From positions 11,427,100 to 11,491,099 of the forward strand of contig JAQFVV010000022.1 in the NCBI GenBank assembly GCA_028023455.1: 64,000 nucleotides of DNA. Direction: 5' to 3'. Under the pieces are notes generated by a model. It had not been told where the DNA came from. It was given only the letters and a program-made list of their open reading frames with translations, and did not search any database. Of the stretch, positions 1-11,452 are shown one piece after another. This stretch comes from Epiperipatus broadwayi. Lineage: Eukaryota; Onychophora; Udeonychophora; Euonychophora; Peripatidae. Position numbers and translations under genes: made by a program. Positions within the stretch are counted from its first letter, which is position 1; each line of letters starts with the position of its first letter.

Positions 1-1986
1 TTAAAATTGTGCGTCATAATTTTTCCTGACGGCAAATAACTTTTCTTTTAAGTTTTCTGTATAATGTCCAAATTATATTTATCTGAGTTCTAATGATTTT
101 CTGGTTGATCACAAATAAACTGTATTCAAGGCACTTTACAATTATTTTTACTTTATCAATACTTTTAGGTACTTTTTTCTGTAGTATTTCCATTTTACTG
201 CAAGGTTTCGGCTAAACTTGAATAAAAATCCTGGTAAGAAATCTTTTAAATTAGCCTTCCATTTAAAGGCAGTTCAAAATATTATATTTTAAAACAAAAC
301 TTTTAAAATAAATACAAAATTTTTTAAATTATAACACTTTTCTAGCTTACGATCTTATACAGCTAAAAAAATATGTTCCTCCTTCCTTTACTTACACATT
401 CCTTCTCCCGCTCCGTCTAATTCCTATATTTCGTCTGCTAAAATACCTCCGTTGATTGGTTAATGACTTTTTTAGCGCGAACAAATTTACACATTTTTAG
501 TTTTATAATAGATTAAACTTTTTAAAATAAAGAATTTATGACGTCATGTTTTAAAATATTACTTAGAATAGTATTTTTAAACTCAATTACAGTTTTATCA
601 AAATCATTTAAACTTTAAAACAATTATTAAAATAACATTTAATATTTCAACTTTTACTTTAACGATAGATAGCAATTACATTTAGTTTTATAATTCACAA
701 ACTTTATTATTATATTCTAACAAGCGTGTGTGTGAAGGTATATAATTTACAGCCACATGATTACTAACTTTATCAGATGATTTTTTTTTTTTTAATTTAC
801 GTCTCGGTCTAAATTACCAAAACTGATATATTTTATAAAAATTTGGAAAATAATTTAAAAATGTAGAACTAAATATAATTCTCACCATCCCCAAAGTTTA
901 TCTTAAAATATATTAGATTAAATTTGAATATTAATTATAATTATAATATTACATATAGCGTTTATTTAATTTATTAGTTTTAAAACATTACAATTGAATT
1001 GTTAATATACTTTTAACTATTTATAGCTGTATTATTTTATATGGCCAGCTTTTACAACCATAAGCAAGGATATAATTAAGCTTTATTTAACTGTTTTTTT
1101 AAAATAATCCATTACACTTTTATATACCAGGTATTTTTCAGCCTTAAATTGTACTATAAAATCTAATCGATCATACAATTATCAATATATTACACAAACG
1201 TATTTTAAAATTTAAAATTTTTTAGCAATTGACCATTCTACCTTATTATGACCTATAGATAAGGGCACAATATATATATATATATATATATATTGTAACC
1301 ATATATTTTAGTATAAAATATAATAATTGATGTAACTGGTATAAAAATTTCTCTGTCTTCTTTTGGTGATTTGATTGGCTTGATTTGCACTTTGAACAGA
1401 TTACTCTCTTATATTCAAAATAATTTATTAGAGAGAATGGGTAATATTTTGCCTTACTTGTTGTCTATATTATTTTAATAAATTTAAATTGCTTCTTTCC
1501 ATATACTAATTCATATCAAAATGTTTAACTTTTTAAAAATTTTGACAACACATTAAATTTGGTAAAATATTATTAAAAATAATAATAATTTTTATTTGTT
1601 TAAAATGGTCTTAAAAATTATTTCCATTGAATTAAAAAAACCATTTGTTCAACTAAATTTAATTATTAAAAATAAATACAGTAATTACGTATGCGTTTCA
1701 ATGTAAAAAAGAAAGGAGCGCGAATTAAAAAAAAAGATCGTCTGATAGTGTTGCTTTTGGAGGGAGAAAGAAAAGAAAATGGTAAAAGGCAAATGGTGTA
1801 AATATGATAAGCTTATTTTAAAATAGTTAACAAGTAAACGGATTACCACAAAGTTTTCTATAAACGTAAAAATAACATAGTGGTATTTAATAATAAGATG
1901 AATTGCTAAATTTAAAAGTCTGTTCAAGTCGGCTAGCCAGGTGGATCAAATCGCTAATAATAATTTTCCAATATTACATTTGAAAT
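1..1986. other. A+T-rich non-coding stretch
   Basis: No convincing coding frame is visible on either strand. The stretch holds A/T homopolymer runs and a short (TA)n tract at about 1271-1293. An inverted CCAAT-type motif (GATTGG) lies at 454-459, followed by a perfect palindromic CRE-like octamer TGACGTCA at 539-546. GCGCGAA-type words occur near 475 and 1716. These could be promoter elements for a gene to the right, but in DNA this A+T rich single motifs are weak evidence. Confidence 0.6.
454..546. promoter_or_regulatory. CCAAT-like and CRE-like motifs (tentative)
   Basis: GATTGG (reverse CCAAT) at 454-459 and the palindrome TGACGTCA at 539-546 lie about 80 bp apart in otherwise featureless A+T-rich DNA. 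TGACGTCA is the full CREB/ATF site. The only possible gene start nearby is about 1.4 kb downstream, so a promoter role is inference. Confidence 0.2.
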
Positions 1987-2033
1987 ATGTCGGAGCTTTC
2001 CAGTTTAAAAGCAGAATTAATTGCAAGATTTTG
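1987..2033 (+). CDS. Possible first coding exon of an unidentified gene
   Basis: An ATG at 1987 opens 15 codons (MSELSSLKAELIARF) plus two bases. The frame stops exactly at a strong splice donor, TTTTG|GTATGT, with the intron GT at 2034-2035. The peptide has the balanced, charged composition of a real protein N-terminus, unlike the surrounding low-complexity DNA. I do not recognise the protein and found no second exon; the 2.7 kb that follows is intron-like. The match is short and could be chance. Confidence 0.27.
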
Positions 2034-2673
2034 GTATGTTTTAAAATATTTATTATTCTACAATTTGGAAAAATTAAATAAGTATTTTAATTACAGAAGT
2101 TTTATAAATATGAAAATTTGCTTTTTAAAAAAGAAGAAGTTTAAATTAAAGTAAAATGTTAAAGTTATTAACATAGTTTAATATTTCCGTTTATAATTTT
2201 AATAAAAAATATAGTATTGATTGATATTTAACTTTGCAATGCCAGTAATATATTTGCTAGTTAATTTGTTTACCATTTGGATAATAAAAACAGTCTTCAA
2301 ATAATTAATCAAAGCTATTTTCTAATTTTATCGTCAGTTTGGAATGATTAAATTAATTGCTATAATTAGTATTCCTAGATTTAAGCGTGGATAAATAAAT
2401 ATTAGCATGGATGTGATAAACTTGGAACAGTTTTAATAGAGAAATGTAGAAATTAATAACTTATGAAAAAACATTTTCATTTAAACTCTGCGTGTCATGT
2501 TTTGGAATTGTTTCATGTTTATGGAGCCACGTAAAATCGTTAATCTAATAGTGCTTATAATAACTAATACAAATGGATAAAATTACATGTATGGAATTCA
2601 ACTATAATTGTAGCTATTACTTCATATATTTATTGTTCGACACATCGTACATGGATTTCACGGATCATATTTG

Positions 2674-2798
2674 TAGTTATAAAATGCTATACAATTTAAT
2701 TTGTGATACACACACCTGCTAGAATTCATGTATTGAACTATAAAATGCTATACATTTAATTTATATCACACACACACCTGTTAGATTTTATGTATTTG
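2674..2798. repeat. Two-copy tandem duplication, ~62-bp unit
   Basis: The unit beginning with TATAAAATGCTATACA occurs at about 2674-2734 and again at 2736-2798. Both copies continue through a CACACACCTG(C/T)TAGA segment. The copies differ by scattered substitutions and small indels, so the duplication is not recent. Confidence 0.75.
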
Positions 2799-3231
2799 AT
2801 GAATAATGCATTACTTTAATTTTATCGTTATATGAACTTGCATGTGAAGTTCATAAGTTATATTTTATTAAGTTTAAATTAATAGGGGTTGAATAAAATA
2901 CTTATTCAAGAGAATAGCGCTTGCGAAAAAGCTTGAAAAGTACTAAATGAATTTATGAGATGTATCAATTTTTCATGAGGTATTTTGTGAGTCTTTCCAG
3001 ATTTCTATTCCTATACTAATATTACTTATATTATATTACATATGTTTTATTTTAAGCAAGATAAGTTAGTACATTAGTTGTCCTGATTAGTGTAACATTT
3101 TATTATGCAAGAACCCACATTTGCTAAAATGTTAGTGTTTTCTGAATGGTCAGAATAACTGAGGAGGATGATTTTGCACTTTAATGTGAAGTAAATAGTA
3201 ATGTTGTTTTATAATGTTAAAAGGCATTAAT

Positions 3232-3327
3232 CTGTGCCGGTGGTTAATCCGCAGATTACTTAATTGCCATTTTTTTGTATTTTACACTCATTCCTGTGCT
3301 GGTGGTTAATCCGCGGAATTGTGTAAT
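3232..3327. repeat. Short repeated word TGTGC(C/T)GGTGGTTAATCCGC
   Basis: A unit of about 35 bp starting CTGTGC(C/T)GGTGGTTAATCC occurs at 3232-3265 and 3293-3327, separated by T-rich sequence. It is the most G+C-rich sequence in the vicinity. Origin unknown. Confidence 0.65.
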
Positions 3328-4794
3328 TATACTTATTACTTTATGATGGTGTATAAATCCACAAAGCGTTTAGTGTTATTTAATTCCTATGTGTAGATGA
3401 ATGCATCCACAGGAATATGGTTTTACTTCATAGATATAAGTTGGGCAAAGTATTTTAGTTATTCTGCTAAATCATCTTCTTCCATTTGTAAGTATAATTT
3501 ATAAGTTAGATCATTAAATTGTAGCAGGACATTCTATTCAAGTTACCTCATAATAATTAACTGTTGGTTGATTATTATTTACCTGAATGTAAGTTTAAAT
3601 TTTCACTTTATTTAATGATTGCATTATAGCTAAATCCTACAGATATAATATTATTTATTATATTATTATAAGTTTACGGTATAGATTTATTGAATCTGGA
3701 AATGACATTAGATGTTTCATGAGTTGATGTTGAATTTAGTATAATTTCCTCAATACATTCATTATATCAAATTGAAATATAAGGTATGATTAGGTTTTTA
3801 AAAACCGTACCTATGATATGTTATTGAAGAAAGTCGATGGAATTATAATTTATTTATTTTATTTGTTTATTTATGTCTTTAATTATAACATTAGAATTAA
3901 TTACTTATTATTCATAAATTTGTAAATAAACGTTGATTTATAATTAAACTTACTGTGCCGTTGCTATTTGTCATTCGTAAAATCAGAAATCATAAACCTT
4001 GGATAGAGCATACATTGAAGTACATACTATCGTCAACATGATATACGAGTTTAGTAATATTTTGAGAAAACATTTGGATGCTTTTCGTCTTTGGTAGTTT
4101 ATGATGTGTAGGGTACAATAAAATCCCATTTACCTTTTCCATCATTTTAGCTTTGCGTAGTTGATTCTAGTATACAATATAAATTGATTATTAAACCTGT
4201 AAACAGATTTACCAGATAATGACATGATTGAATATATTTACTTAACGTTTTTAAATTGTCATTTGTCAGTATAATAAGAGTCTCAGTGATATAGTAAACT
4301 ATAAAAAAAGAACCCAAGTATTTATGTTTATTTATTGCAAAGCTTTACCTGGACTAGCATTTGTATTAAAAATCATATAGATGGTTTAAAATTTCATAAT
4401 CTTATGTAGTTCCACAAATTATGCCATCTTGTACATGGTCGGCCATCGGGTCTCATACAATGAAAATCGCAAATTAAGGTTTGAAAGATAATAACATTAC
4501 ATACTTATAATTTGTTTAATGTATTTTATCATACTACTATGATAGGTCTTCGCGGTACACCCTGGCTGCGATCAAATTAAATCATAAAAAGTTTATGTTA
4601 TATCATTAGTTTGGTCTGTGGTAAGTTGCTCCAGATGTTGGTTGTGGTCTTTGGTGCATAATATAGATGGCATGATATGCTTTTGGTTACAGCTCTTAAT
4701 AGCTGACAATGTGCAGCGGGAATTGATCGGTGATCGAGGTTACAATTCTTAGCGCACTTATGTTTTGGTGATATTATGTGGTTGGGACAACAAT

Positions 4795-6160
4795 CGAACG
4801 GTTACAATTTATATATATATATCTGATCTCCAATTACTTAATAACCCATAAAAATACCTTTCCTAAATATACTTTTCTCAATATTTATTCTATAATTTAT
4901 GTCCTTTTTAATTTTAACTTCCATATAATTAATTGAATTATTTATTTCTTTTTCCATTGTAAATTTAAAATTTTCATCAATTAAACTTATATACTTTAAA
5001 AACTATTCTGGTTTCCTATTAATATAGGTTTGTATTTTCTTCCACTAAAAAATATTTGTTCAAAATAATCCATATATAATGATGCTTGTAATCCTCTTAA
5101 ACAATTACTCACATTCATCCCTTTACATTGCTTATAACGTCTTTCATTGTATACAAATATAAAGTCCTTACAACATATATTCAAAATTTAATGTAATAGA
5201 TTACATTATGTTTTAATACTTTTTCTTATCGTCTTTAACATATATTTCCATAATTATTTTAAATGCTTTACTTGAATCTACATTTGTTTTCATGTTACAT
5301 ATATCGAATTTAATAAAATACACATTTTTTAAATTATTATTTTCTTCCAAAAACATTTTAAACCTTTTAACAAATTAATTTGAATTACTAACATTATTTT
5401 CTCTTCCCTACATTTTTTTTCAAAATCTTATTAAATAACCATAATTGTAGGTCTTAATGATATACCCATTTTAAGCATTTTTGGTACTCTGGGTATTACA
5501 TCATCTTTAAAATCCATGCTTTTCAATTTCACTAAATCCTGCTTACTAATATTCCCTTTTATGTACATTTCTATTATAATCCTTTTTTTCTCTATTCCCT
5601 CATTCTTCTTAATCGTTTGAAAACAATCCTCTCTTAATAATATTTCCATCATTTCCTTATACTCTTCTTTCATTATTACAACCATACTAGATGTTTTATT
5701 CCCTTTTAATATAATACATCTTTATATTTAATCTTCATATCTTTAATAATTTTCTATTCACCTTTATTAACATATTTACATCCGTTATTGTTTTTTAAAT
5801 CATATTCTAATTCTTCCATTCTGTATTGAAATTCCTTCACCATCATATCATAACCATCATTTTTTCTTTCATTACTATTATTCATATTATTTATATCTTT
5901 TAATTTATCGATTACTAATTTATATTTTGTTTCTATTTCGAAAATGTATCTTTTAACATCAATATTTTTGCTTGGTATATATTTCAAACCCTTCTCCAAT
6001 ATCTTATTTTCATTTCCTTTAAAAACCTTAGCTATTAAATTAATTATAAATTTTTATTATTATTATTATCATATCTTTTATTCATATTTTTAAATTTACT
6101 TTTATTTCCATTTTTTAAAACAATTTCCAACTTTTTAAACATCTAGTATAAAAATTTAAG
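4795..6160 (-). pseudogene. Penelope-like element reverse transcriptase, decayed
   Basis: Read on the minus strand, three broken segments line up in the order of a Penelope-like reverse transcriptase. From about 6000 down is an N-terminal part with KGLKYIPSKNIDV, the PLE 'LLNKGLxFIPTP' box. At about 5685-5431 is a segment with PRVPKMLKM and SLRP, matching the 'PKxHKxGxPLRPIVS' fingers motif. At about 5184-4996 is YNERRYKQCKGMN..L..LQASLYMDYFEQ, matching 'YKQxxGxxMGSPLSPxLANxxMxxFE'. Near 4900-4830 is KKDINYRINIEKSIFRK, the 'VYRKPT'-like thumb. Stops and frameshifts separate the parts. I saw neither the catalytic YxDD strand nor the GIY-YIG nuclease. The assignment rests on motif order, with PLE RT much more likely than LINE or LTR RT. 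Confidence 0.72.
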
Positions 6161-6615
6161 AAATTGTTATCAATTGTAGAGTCAAGTAAGCTTACTAACA
6201 GATTACTCTTAGATATAGATGGGTATTGGTTTACAAAATTAAAAAAATGCTATAGATATGGTTTTATTATCATAAAATATAAGAAAAGTGCATGAATAAA
6301 AATGTCATTTAGATATTGCCTGTATTGATTTATGCAAGACATTTGGATTCTATAATTTAAGAAGATTATAAAAAATATAGAAACATCTAGTTGTTTATAA
6401 AATGGATTGGCAAAAAGAATTATTATTGGTGGAGAAACAGATGAGTATTTGAAATTAAAACTTATGATAAACAGAACTTTGCATAGCTTCAATTGTGTTT
6501 TTATTTGTAAATACAGGAAAAGAAGGTATAATACAAGTTTGATAGTGGTGCTTTTAATATGAACTGATATAAAAGCAAAAACAAAAACTGAGCTTATAGA
6601 TTTATTATATTTTAC
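6161..6615. other. A+T-rich non-coding stretch
   Basis: Nothing recognisable. It lies between the PLE relic and the 13-bp target duplication of the next foldback. Confidence 0.5.
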
Positions 6616-6865
6616 TTAAATTATTATAACCATTAAGCATCACATGATCACATTTCCTATACTAGCACATTAATTGTTGATAAACAGAGCAAAACTCTCC
6701 ATACAGTATTGCCACCTGTGCTAAACAGAGTAATCAATGGATGCCAGAAGGCTATCAATGGATGCCAGAAGGCTTGTGCACAAGCCTTCTGGCATCCATT
6801 GATTACTCTGTTTAGCACAGGTGGCAATACTGTATGGAGAGTTTTGCTCTGTTTAAATTATTATA
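6616..6865. mobile_element. Foldback insertion with identical arms and 13-bp target duplication
   Basis: TTAAATTATTATA flanks the insertion at 6616-6628 and 6853-6865. Inside, an unpaired leader of about 53 bp (6629-6681) is followed by an inverted repeat: left arm 6682-6778, right arm 6779-6854, centred on CTTGTGCACAAG. The arms pair without mismatch over about 74 bp, except that the left arm holds an extra tandem copy of a 21-bp segment ending ATGCCAGAAGGC. Identical arms suggest recent formation or conversion. No transposase frame is present and the arms do not begin exactly at the target duplication, so a classic terminal-inverted-repeat transposon is unlikely. Confidence 0.85.
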
Positions 6866-7062
6866 CATTTACTCTAAGATTTTACAATAAATTTTAATTA
6901 TGTACAATTTTTTATTATATTGTTATTTTTTATATACAATCACATTATCACTTTACTTTTACATTCTAATGTAAATGTTTAAAAAAATGTAATGTTATTT
7001 TAAAACATTGAAAATACGTAAGACTTTTTTAAATAGAAGATTGTCAGCCTTAGGCATCATTG

Positions 7063-7545
7063 TTTAATCATGTTACTAACATACCAATGTTATTGTGAGT
7101 ATGAAGGACACTCTCAAACCTAAAAACAAAATAAAGACATTTAAAAGATAAGAAAACCATCTTATCTTTTACCTAAATGCAATTATGTAGACTAATGTAA
7201 AACATTTTGGAATGAGAACCTGAAGATTTAATGTCGGTAGCTTTATATTCATTACATTACTAATTTATAGTTAAACCCAGCAAAATTTTAAGTTTATGAC
7301 TGGTAAATATTAGATGATATTAGAATCAATTTAGTAACCACATAATTTCCAAGTGCAGTTTTCATTAGCAATTCTTAACCAGAAGGTGACCACATTGTCA
7401 TTCCAAAATATTTGAGATTGATCTGTACAATTGCATTTAGGTGCAAAGATAAGATGACCATTCTTATCTTTTAAAAGTCTCTGTCTTCTGTTTGGGTTTC
7501 CTGCATATTTACTATAACATCAGTGAGTTAGTAACGTGATTAAAT
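7063..7545. repeat. Old, diverged foldback
   Basis: The segment 7063-7230 reappears as its reverse complement at about 7390-7545. Paired landmarks include AAAGATAAGA..CCATCTTATCTTT, CCTAAATGCAATT and ATTTTGGAATGA. The arms have clearly diverged and the spacer is about 160 bp. No target duplication could be fixed. It is probably an older member of the foldback class seen elsewhere in the window. Confidence 0.7.
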
Positions 7546-8218
7546 AACACATGTTGAAGGTTCATTATCTTCTGATTAAGAAATACTAACAAAAATCTGC
7601 ACTTGTAAATTATGTTAATATTAAATTTATAGGACTTTTTAAAAATTAAATTGCTATAAATTTATTTATTTTGCTGATTTAATAATTATTGGTAATTAAT
7701 ATGTTATTATTTACATTTTAAGGGAAAAGGAAAAATGGTCACATATTGGTTGTTGGGAGAAGATGCACTGTGTAACTATAATCAAGATAATTAATTAAAG
7801 TAATTTAGTTAATTTTGTACATTAAATATATAAATAAATTTTGCTAAAATTTAAATCAATTTTCTATCATTCATACATGCATATACATTTATATTTTTAA
7901 GTTTTTTACTTTCATCAGTATGTCTTTCATCTTAGTTTAATCCTATCACAACCACCCATCAACACAGAGGCTAGACCGACCTCTGTCATTATAAATGCAT
8001 TTGAAACAACGATCTCACTTTTTTAAGTGAATGACATACATAGCATATGTTGTAATTTAGATTTAAATAGTGTAATGGAATGGGGTATTGAAAAGATTTG
8101 AACCTGGGGTGATGGAAAATTCATATCACTCCCAGTCAATTTAAAATGAAATATTGAATTAATTATTAAAGTAATGTTTAGTAATCATAAATATATATAA
8201 GCAATGCTATATATTAAA
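7546..8218. other. A+T-rich non-coding stretch
   Basis: No coding frame or repeat is recognised. It ends at the 5' boundary of the RTE-like element. Confidence 0.5.
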
Positions 8219-8621
8219 GACTGTAGAAAGGAGTTTGCAATTAACTGAAAGGAGACCATTTGATTTCTCTTGGAGGTGTTGCAGCTGTTATTACTATGTG
8301 ATTATTCATATAGTATACAAACATAGATGGGCTACTCACCAACACACATTAGCCAGCATGGTGAGTTTATTGGCTTTTTACCTCTTGAGGTTAAGATGAA
8401 GAAACACCATGGTCTTTTTTCTCAGTTGCCTGATAAGGCAGAATGAATGTTTGTGTAAATGATAAATATTTTGCCAATAGATATATACAATTATGACAGA
8501 CAAAAATAAATCATGGCCCTTATTCACAGGAAGTTGTAAAGTCACCAACCAAGGCAGAAATTGGTGGCCGAAGGCGGAGGGTGGTAAAAATCCCCTGATT
8601 GTGTACCCAGGCTGCCATTTC

Positions 8622-11436
8622 ATGATGACTTTTTATTTAGGTACTTACAACTGTGGATCACTTTCAAGTGAAAGAAGATTGCGAGAATTAGAAGAAGAAC
8701 TATCTTATATTAAATGGAACATTGTTGGACTTTGTGAAGTTAGAAGAAAAGGTAAAGAGACAATTGATTTAAAAAGTGGACATATACTCTATTATAAAGG
8801 CACAAATATTGGAAATACAAGTGGAGTAGGATTCATTATAAATAAAAAATGGAAGAACAACATTGTGGAGATTGATGGTGTATTGGATAGAGTGGCAAGA
8901 TTAGTTATACAACTTAATAGCAGATATCAAATGTAGATAATTCAAGTTTATTGCCAAGAAGTTCTTATAGTGATGAAGTAGTAGAAGATTTTTATATGGA
9001 TGTACAAAAGGCTTTTGATCAGATTAAACAACATTTTAAAATTGTTATGGGAGACTTTAATACTAGAATTGGTAAACAAATGAAAGATAAAATTGCTGTA
9101 GGTAATTTTGGTTATGGTAATAGAAATGAGAGAGGACATAGACTTGTGAAGTTTGTAGAAAAAGAAAAATTTTATATTATGAATTCTTTTTTTGAAAAAA
9201 TGTTAAAAGGAAATGGACACGGAAGAATCCAAATGAAGGTACGGCAGAATTGGATTATATTTTGACTAACAAAATATACATATTTCAAGATTGTAATGTT
9301 CATAATAAATTTAACACAGGAAGTGATTATCGATTAGTAAGATGTTAGATACGTGTTAATGAAAAACTAGAGAGCCAAAAATTATTAAGAAAAACAGTAT
9401 TTACAGTTGATATTTCTAATCTTCTGAAACATTCTAATGAATTTAAATTAGAACTTACAAATCGGTTTCAAGTATTAGTAGATTTTGAACATGATTCAGA
9501 TTTGAATGAAATTAACATGAAAATAACTGATATACTTTTAAAAACTGCAACAAAGATCACTGGTAGAAAAAAGCAGCAATTGACTAATAAAATTTCTACT
9601 GAGACTAGGGAATTTATGAAGAAAAGAAGGAATATGAAGATATACAAAAATGATGTATTAAAAAGAATTGAATATCTCGAATTTTGTAAAATGGTACGGA
9701 AAAGAGTTGAAAATGATATAAGAAAGTATAACTGTGAACTAGAAAGGAAAGCTGTAGAAGAAAATAAAAGTCTCAAGAATGTAAAACAACATTTTAGTAT
9801 TGGTAGGAAATTTATATCTACAATAAGAAAAAAAAATGGAATTATTACTAAAAAGAGAGATGACATCATGAAATGGGTAGAAAACTTTTATCAAGAATTA
9901 TATAGTAATAAAGAACAAGTATCTGCTATATCTATTACATTGTCCAATTGCCCAGAATTTTAAATGAAAAAGTGAGACATGCAATTAAATGTATGAAGAA
10001 AGGGAAGGCTCCAGGTAATGATGGAATTATGATTGATATATTAAAAGAAGAAGGTGAAGAAATAGAATTTTTTTTAAGCAAAGTTATATACCAAATGTCT
10101 ATATGATAAAGATGAATCAGATGATTGGAAGAATGCAGTATTAATATTAATATTTAAAAAAGGTGATAAATTAAGACATTAGAAATTACAGACCTATCAG
10201 CATTTTATCAGTTTTATACAAAAATTTTATCAAGATAATTACAACTCATCTACAGAGAACATTGGATTTCCACCAATGAAGAGAACAAACTGGATTTAAA
10301 AGTGGTTTTAGTACAGTAGATCATATCCAAGTATTGAGAGAAGTTATAGAAAGGACAAATAAATATGAATTGCCATTATGCTTGGATTTGTAGATTATGA
10401 AAAGGCGTTTTATGCTATAAACATTTCTTCAGTGATTAAAGCATTGGATCATCAAGGTATAAATCCAGGTTACTGTCATATTTTAAGAATATTTATAAAA
10501 AGGAAACAGCAATAATTATTTTACATAATGATACTGGGAAACTCAACATTGAAAAGGATGTAAGACAGGTTGACTCTATATCTCCAAAACTTTTTACAGC
10601 AGTGCTGCAAGAAGTATTTTGTGGATTAAAGTGGGAAGCTAAAGGAGTGAAAGTAAATGGAGATTAGTTAAATCATTTAGATTTTGCAGATGATGTAGTT
10701 GTTTTTGCAAATAATGCTTTAGAGCTGCAGAAAATGTTGCAGGAGTTATTAGATGAAAGTAGGACTAAAGATAAATGTTAAAAAGATTAAAGTAATGTTT
10801 AATGGATTTTCTCAAAATATGAAAATAAAGATCGATTATGATGAGTTAGAAGTTAACAGTCACAAATACATTGGTCAGATTATTAATACAGATGGAAACA
10901 TAATGGATAAAATTATTAATCATAGAATTAAACTTGGTTTGAGTGCTTTTGGTAGAAATAAATTGATACTAAAAGGAAATATGCCCATGTGTTTGAAAAG
11001 GAAGGTTTTTAATAAATGTGTTTTACCAGTTCTTACTTATGGATTTGAGACTTGGACACTTAATAGAAGAGCAATACAGAGACTTCAGACCATTCAAATA
11101 AGTATAGAGAGATGCATATTGAGAGTAACAAGAAGAGATTGAAATCACAATATACAGGTAAGAGAACAAACAGGTATTATTGACTTCATTGAAAAAATTA
11201 AAAGTCTGAAGTGGAATTGGGCTGGACATATTGTTAGAAGAGATGATAATAGATGGACAGTTAAAATCTTAAACTGGATTCCAAGAAATTGTAAAAGACC
11301 CTGAAATAGACCACATATATGATGGATGGATGAAAGAAGAAAGTGTGCAGGGGTGATGTGGAGAAAAGAAGCTAAAGACCGGAGATGGATTGAACTTGGA
11401 GAGATCTTCATCCTGCAGTGGATTGATAATGGTTGA
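8622..11436 (+). pseudogene. RTE-like endonuclease-reverse transcriptase, broken
   Basis: The intact protein would carry out target-primed reverse transcription: an APE-type endonuclease nicks DNA and the RT copies the element RNA. Endonuclease motifs appear in order: TYNCGS at the start, GLCEVR with the catalytic Glu, VMGDFN near 9050, and GSDYRLV near 9325. The family has SDHR at that last site, so the catalytic His is replaced by Tyr (TAT). The RT part starts near 9960 (KMKKGKAPGNDG-like), includes DHIQVLRE near 10320, and has the catalytic FADD at about 10683-10694. The C-terminal region (10980-11436) has LTYGFETWTLN, WAGHIVRRDDNRWT and WMDE. Stops and frame changes lie near 8936, 9265, 9348, 9961 and repeatedly at 10100-10750. 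The frame closes with DNG-stop at 11434-11436. Confidence 0.85.
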
Positions 11437-11452
11437 TGATGATGATGACATA
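11434..11452 (+). repeat. (GAT)n tail of the RTE-like element
   Basis: A short GATGATGATGAT run overlaps the stop codon of the LINE frame and is followed by non-LINE sequence. RTE elements characteristically end in short simple repeats rather than long poly(A), so this marks the 3' end. Confidence 0.7.

Larger units (their letters stand above)
2034..4794. other. A+T-rich non-coding stretch, intron-like
   Basis: No coding frame or recognisable element is visible apart from two local tandem duplications listed separately (2674-2798 and 3232-3327). If the exon ending at 2033 is real this would be its first intron. A somewhat less A+T-rich patch lies at 4555-4760, of unknown nature. Confidence 0.5.
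8219..11452 (+). mobile_element. RTE-like LINE, near full length, inactive
   Basis: The 5' boundary is set by comparison with two other 5' ends in this window, on the minus strand near 27395 and 43865; all begin with a CTG(C/T)AGAAAGGA-type word. A 5' UTR of about 400 bp leads to one long reading frame (8622-11436) and the element ends in a short (GAT)n tail. The length of about 3.2 kb, the single endonuclease-RT frame without ORF1 and the microsatellite tail fit the RTE clade. Many stops and frameshifts show it is dead. No target duplication could be identified. Confidence 0.85.

Noticed and set aside
6709-6897. 62-codon frame with repeated INGCQKA
   Set aside because: It lies across both arms of a foldback; the repeat is the 21-bp duplication, not a protein repeat.
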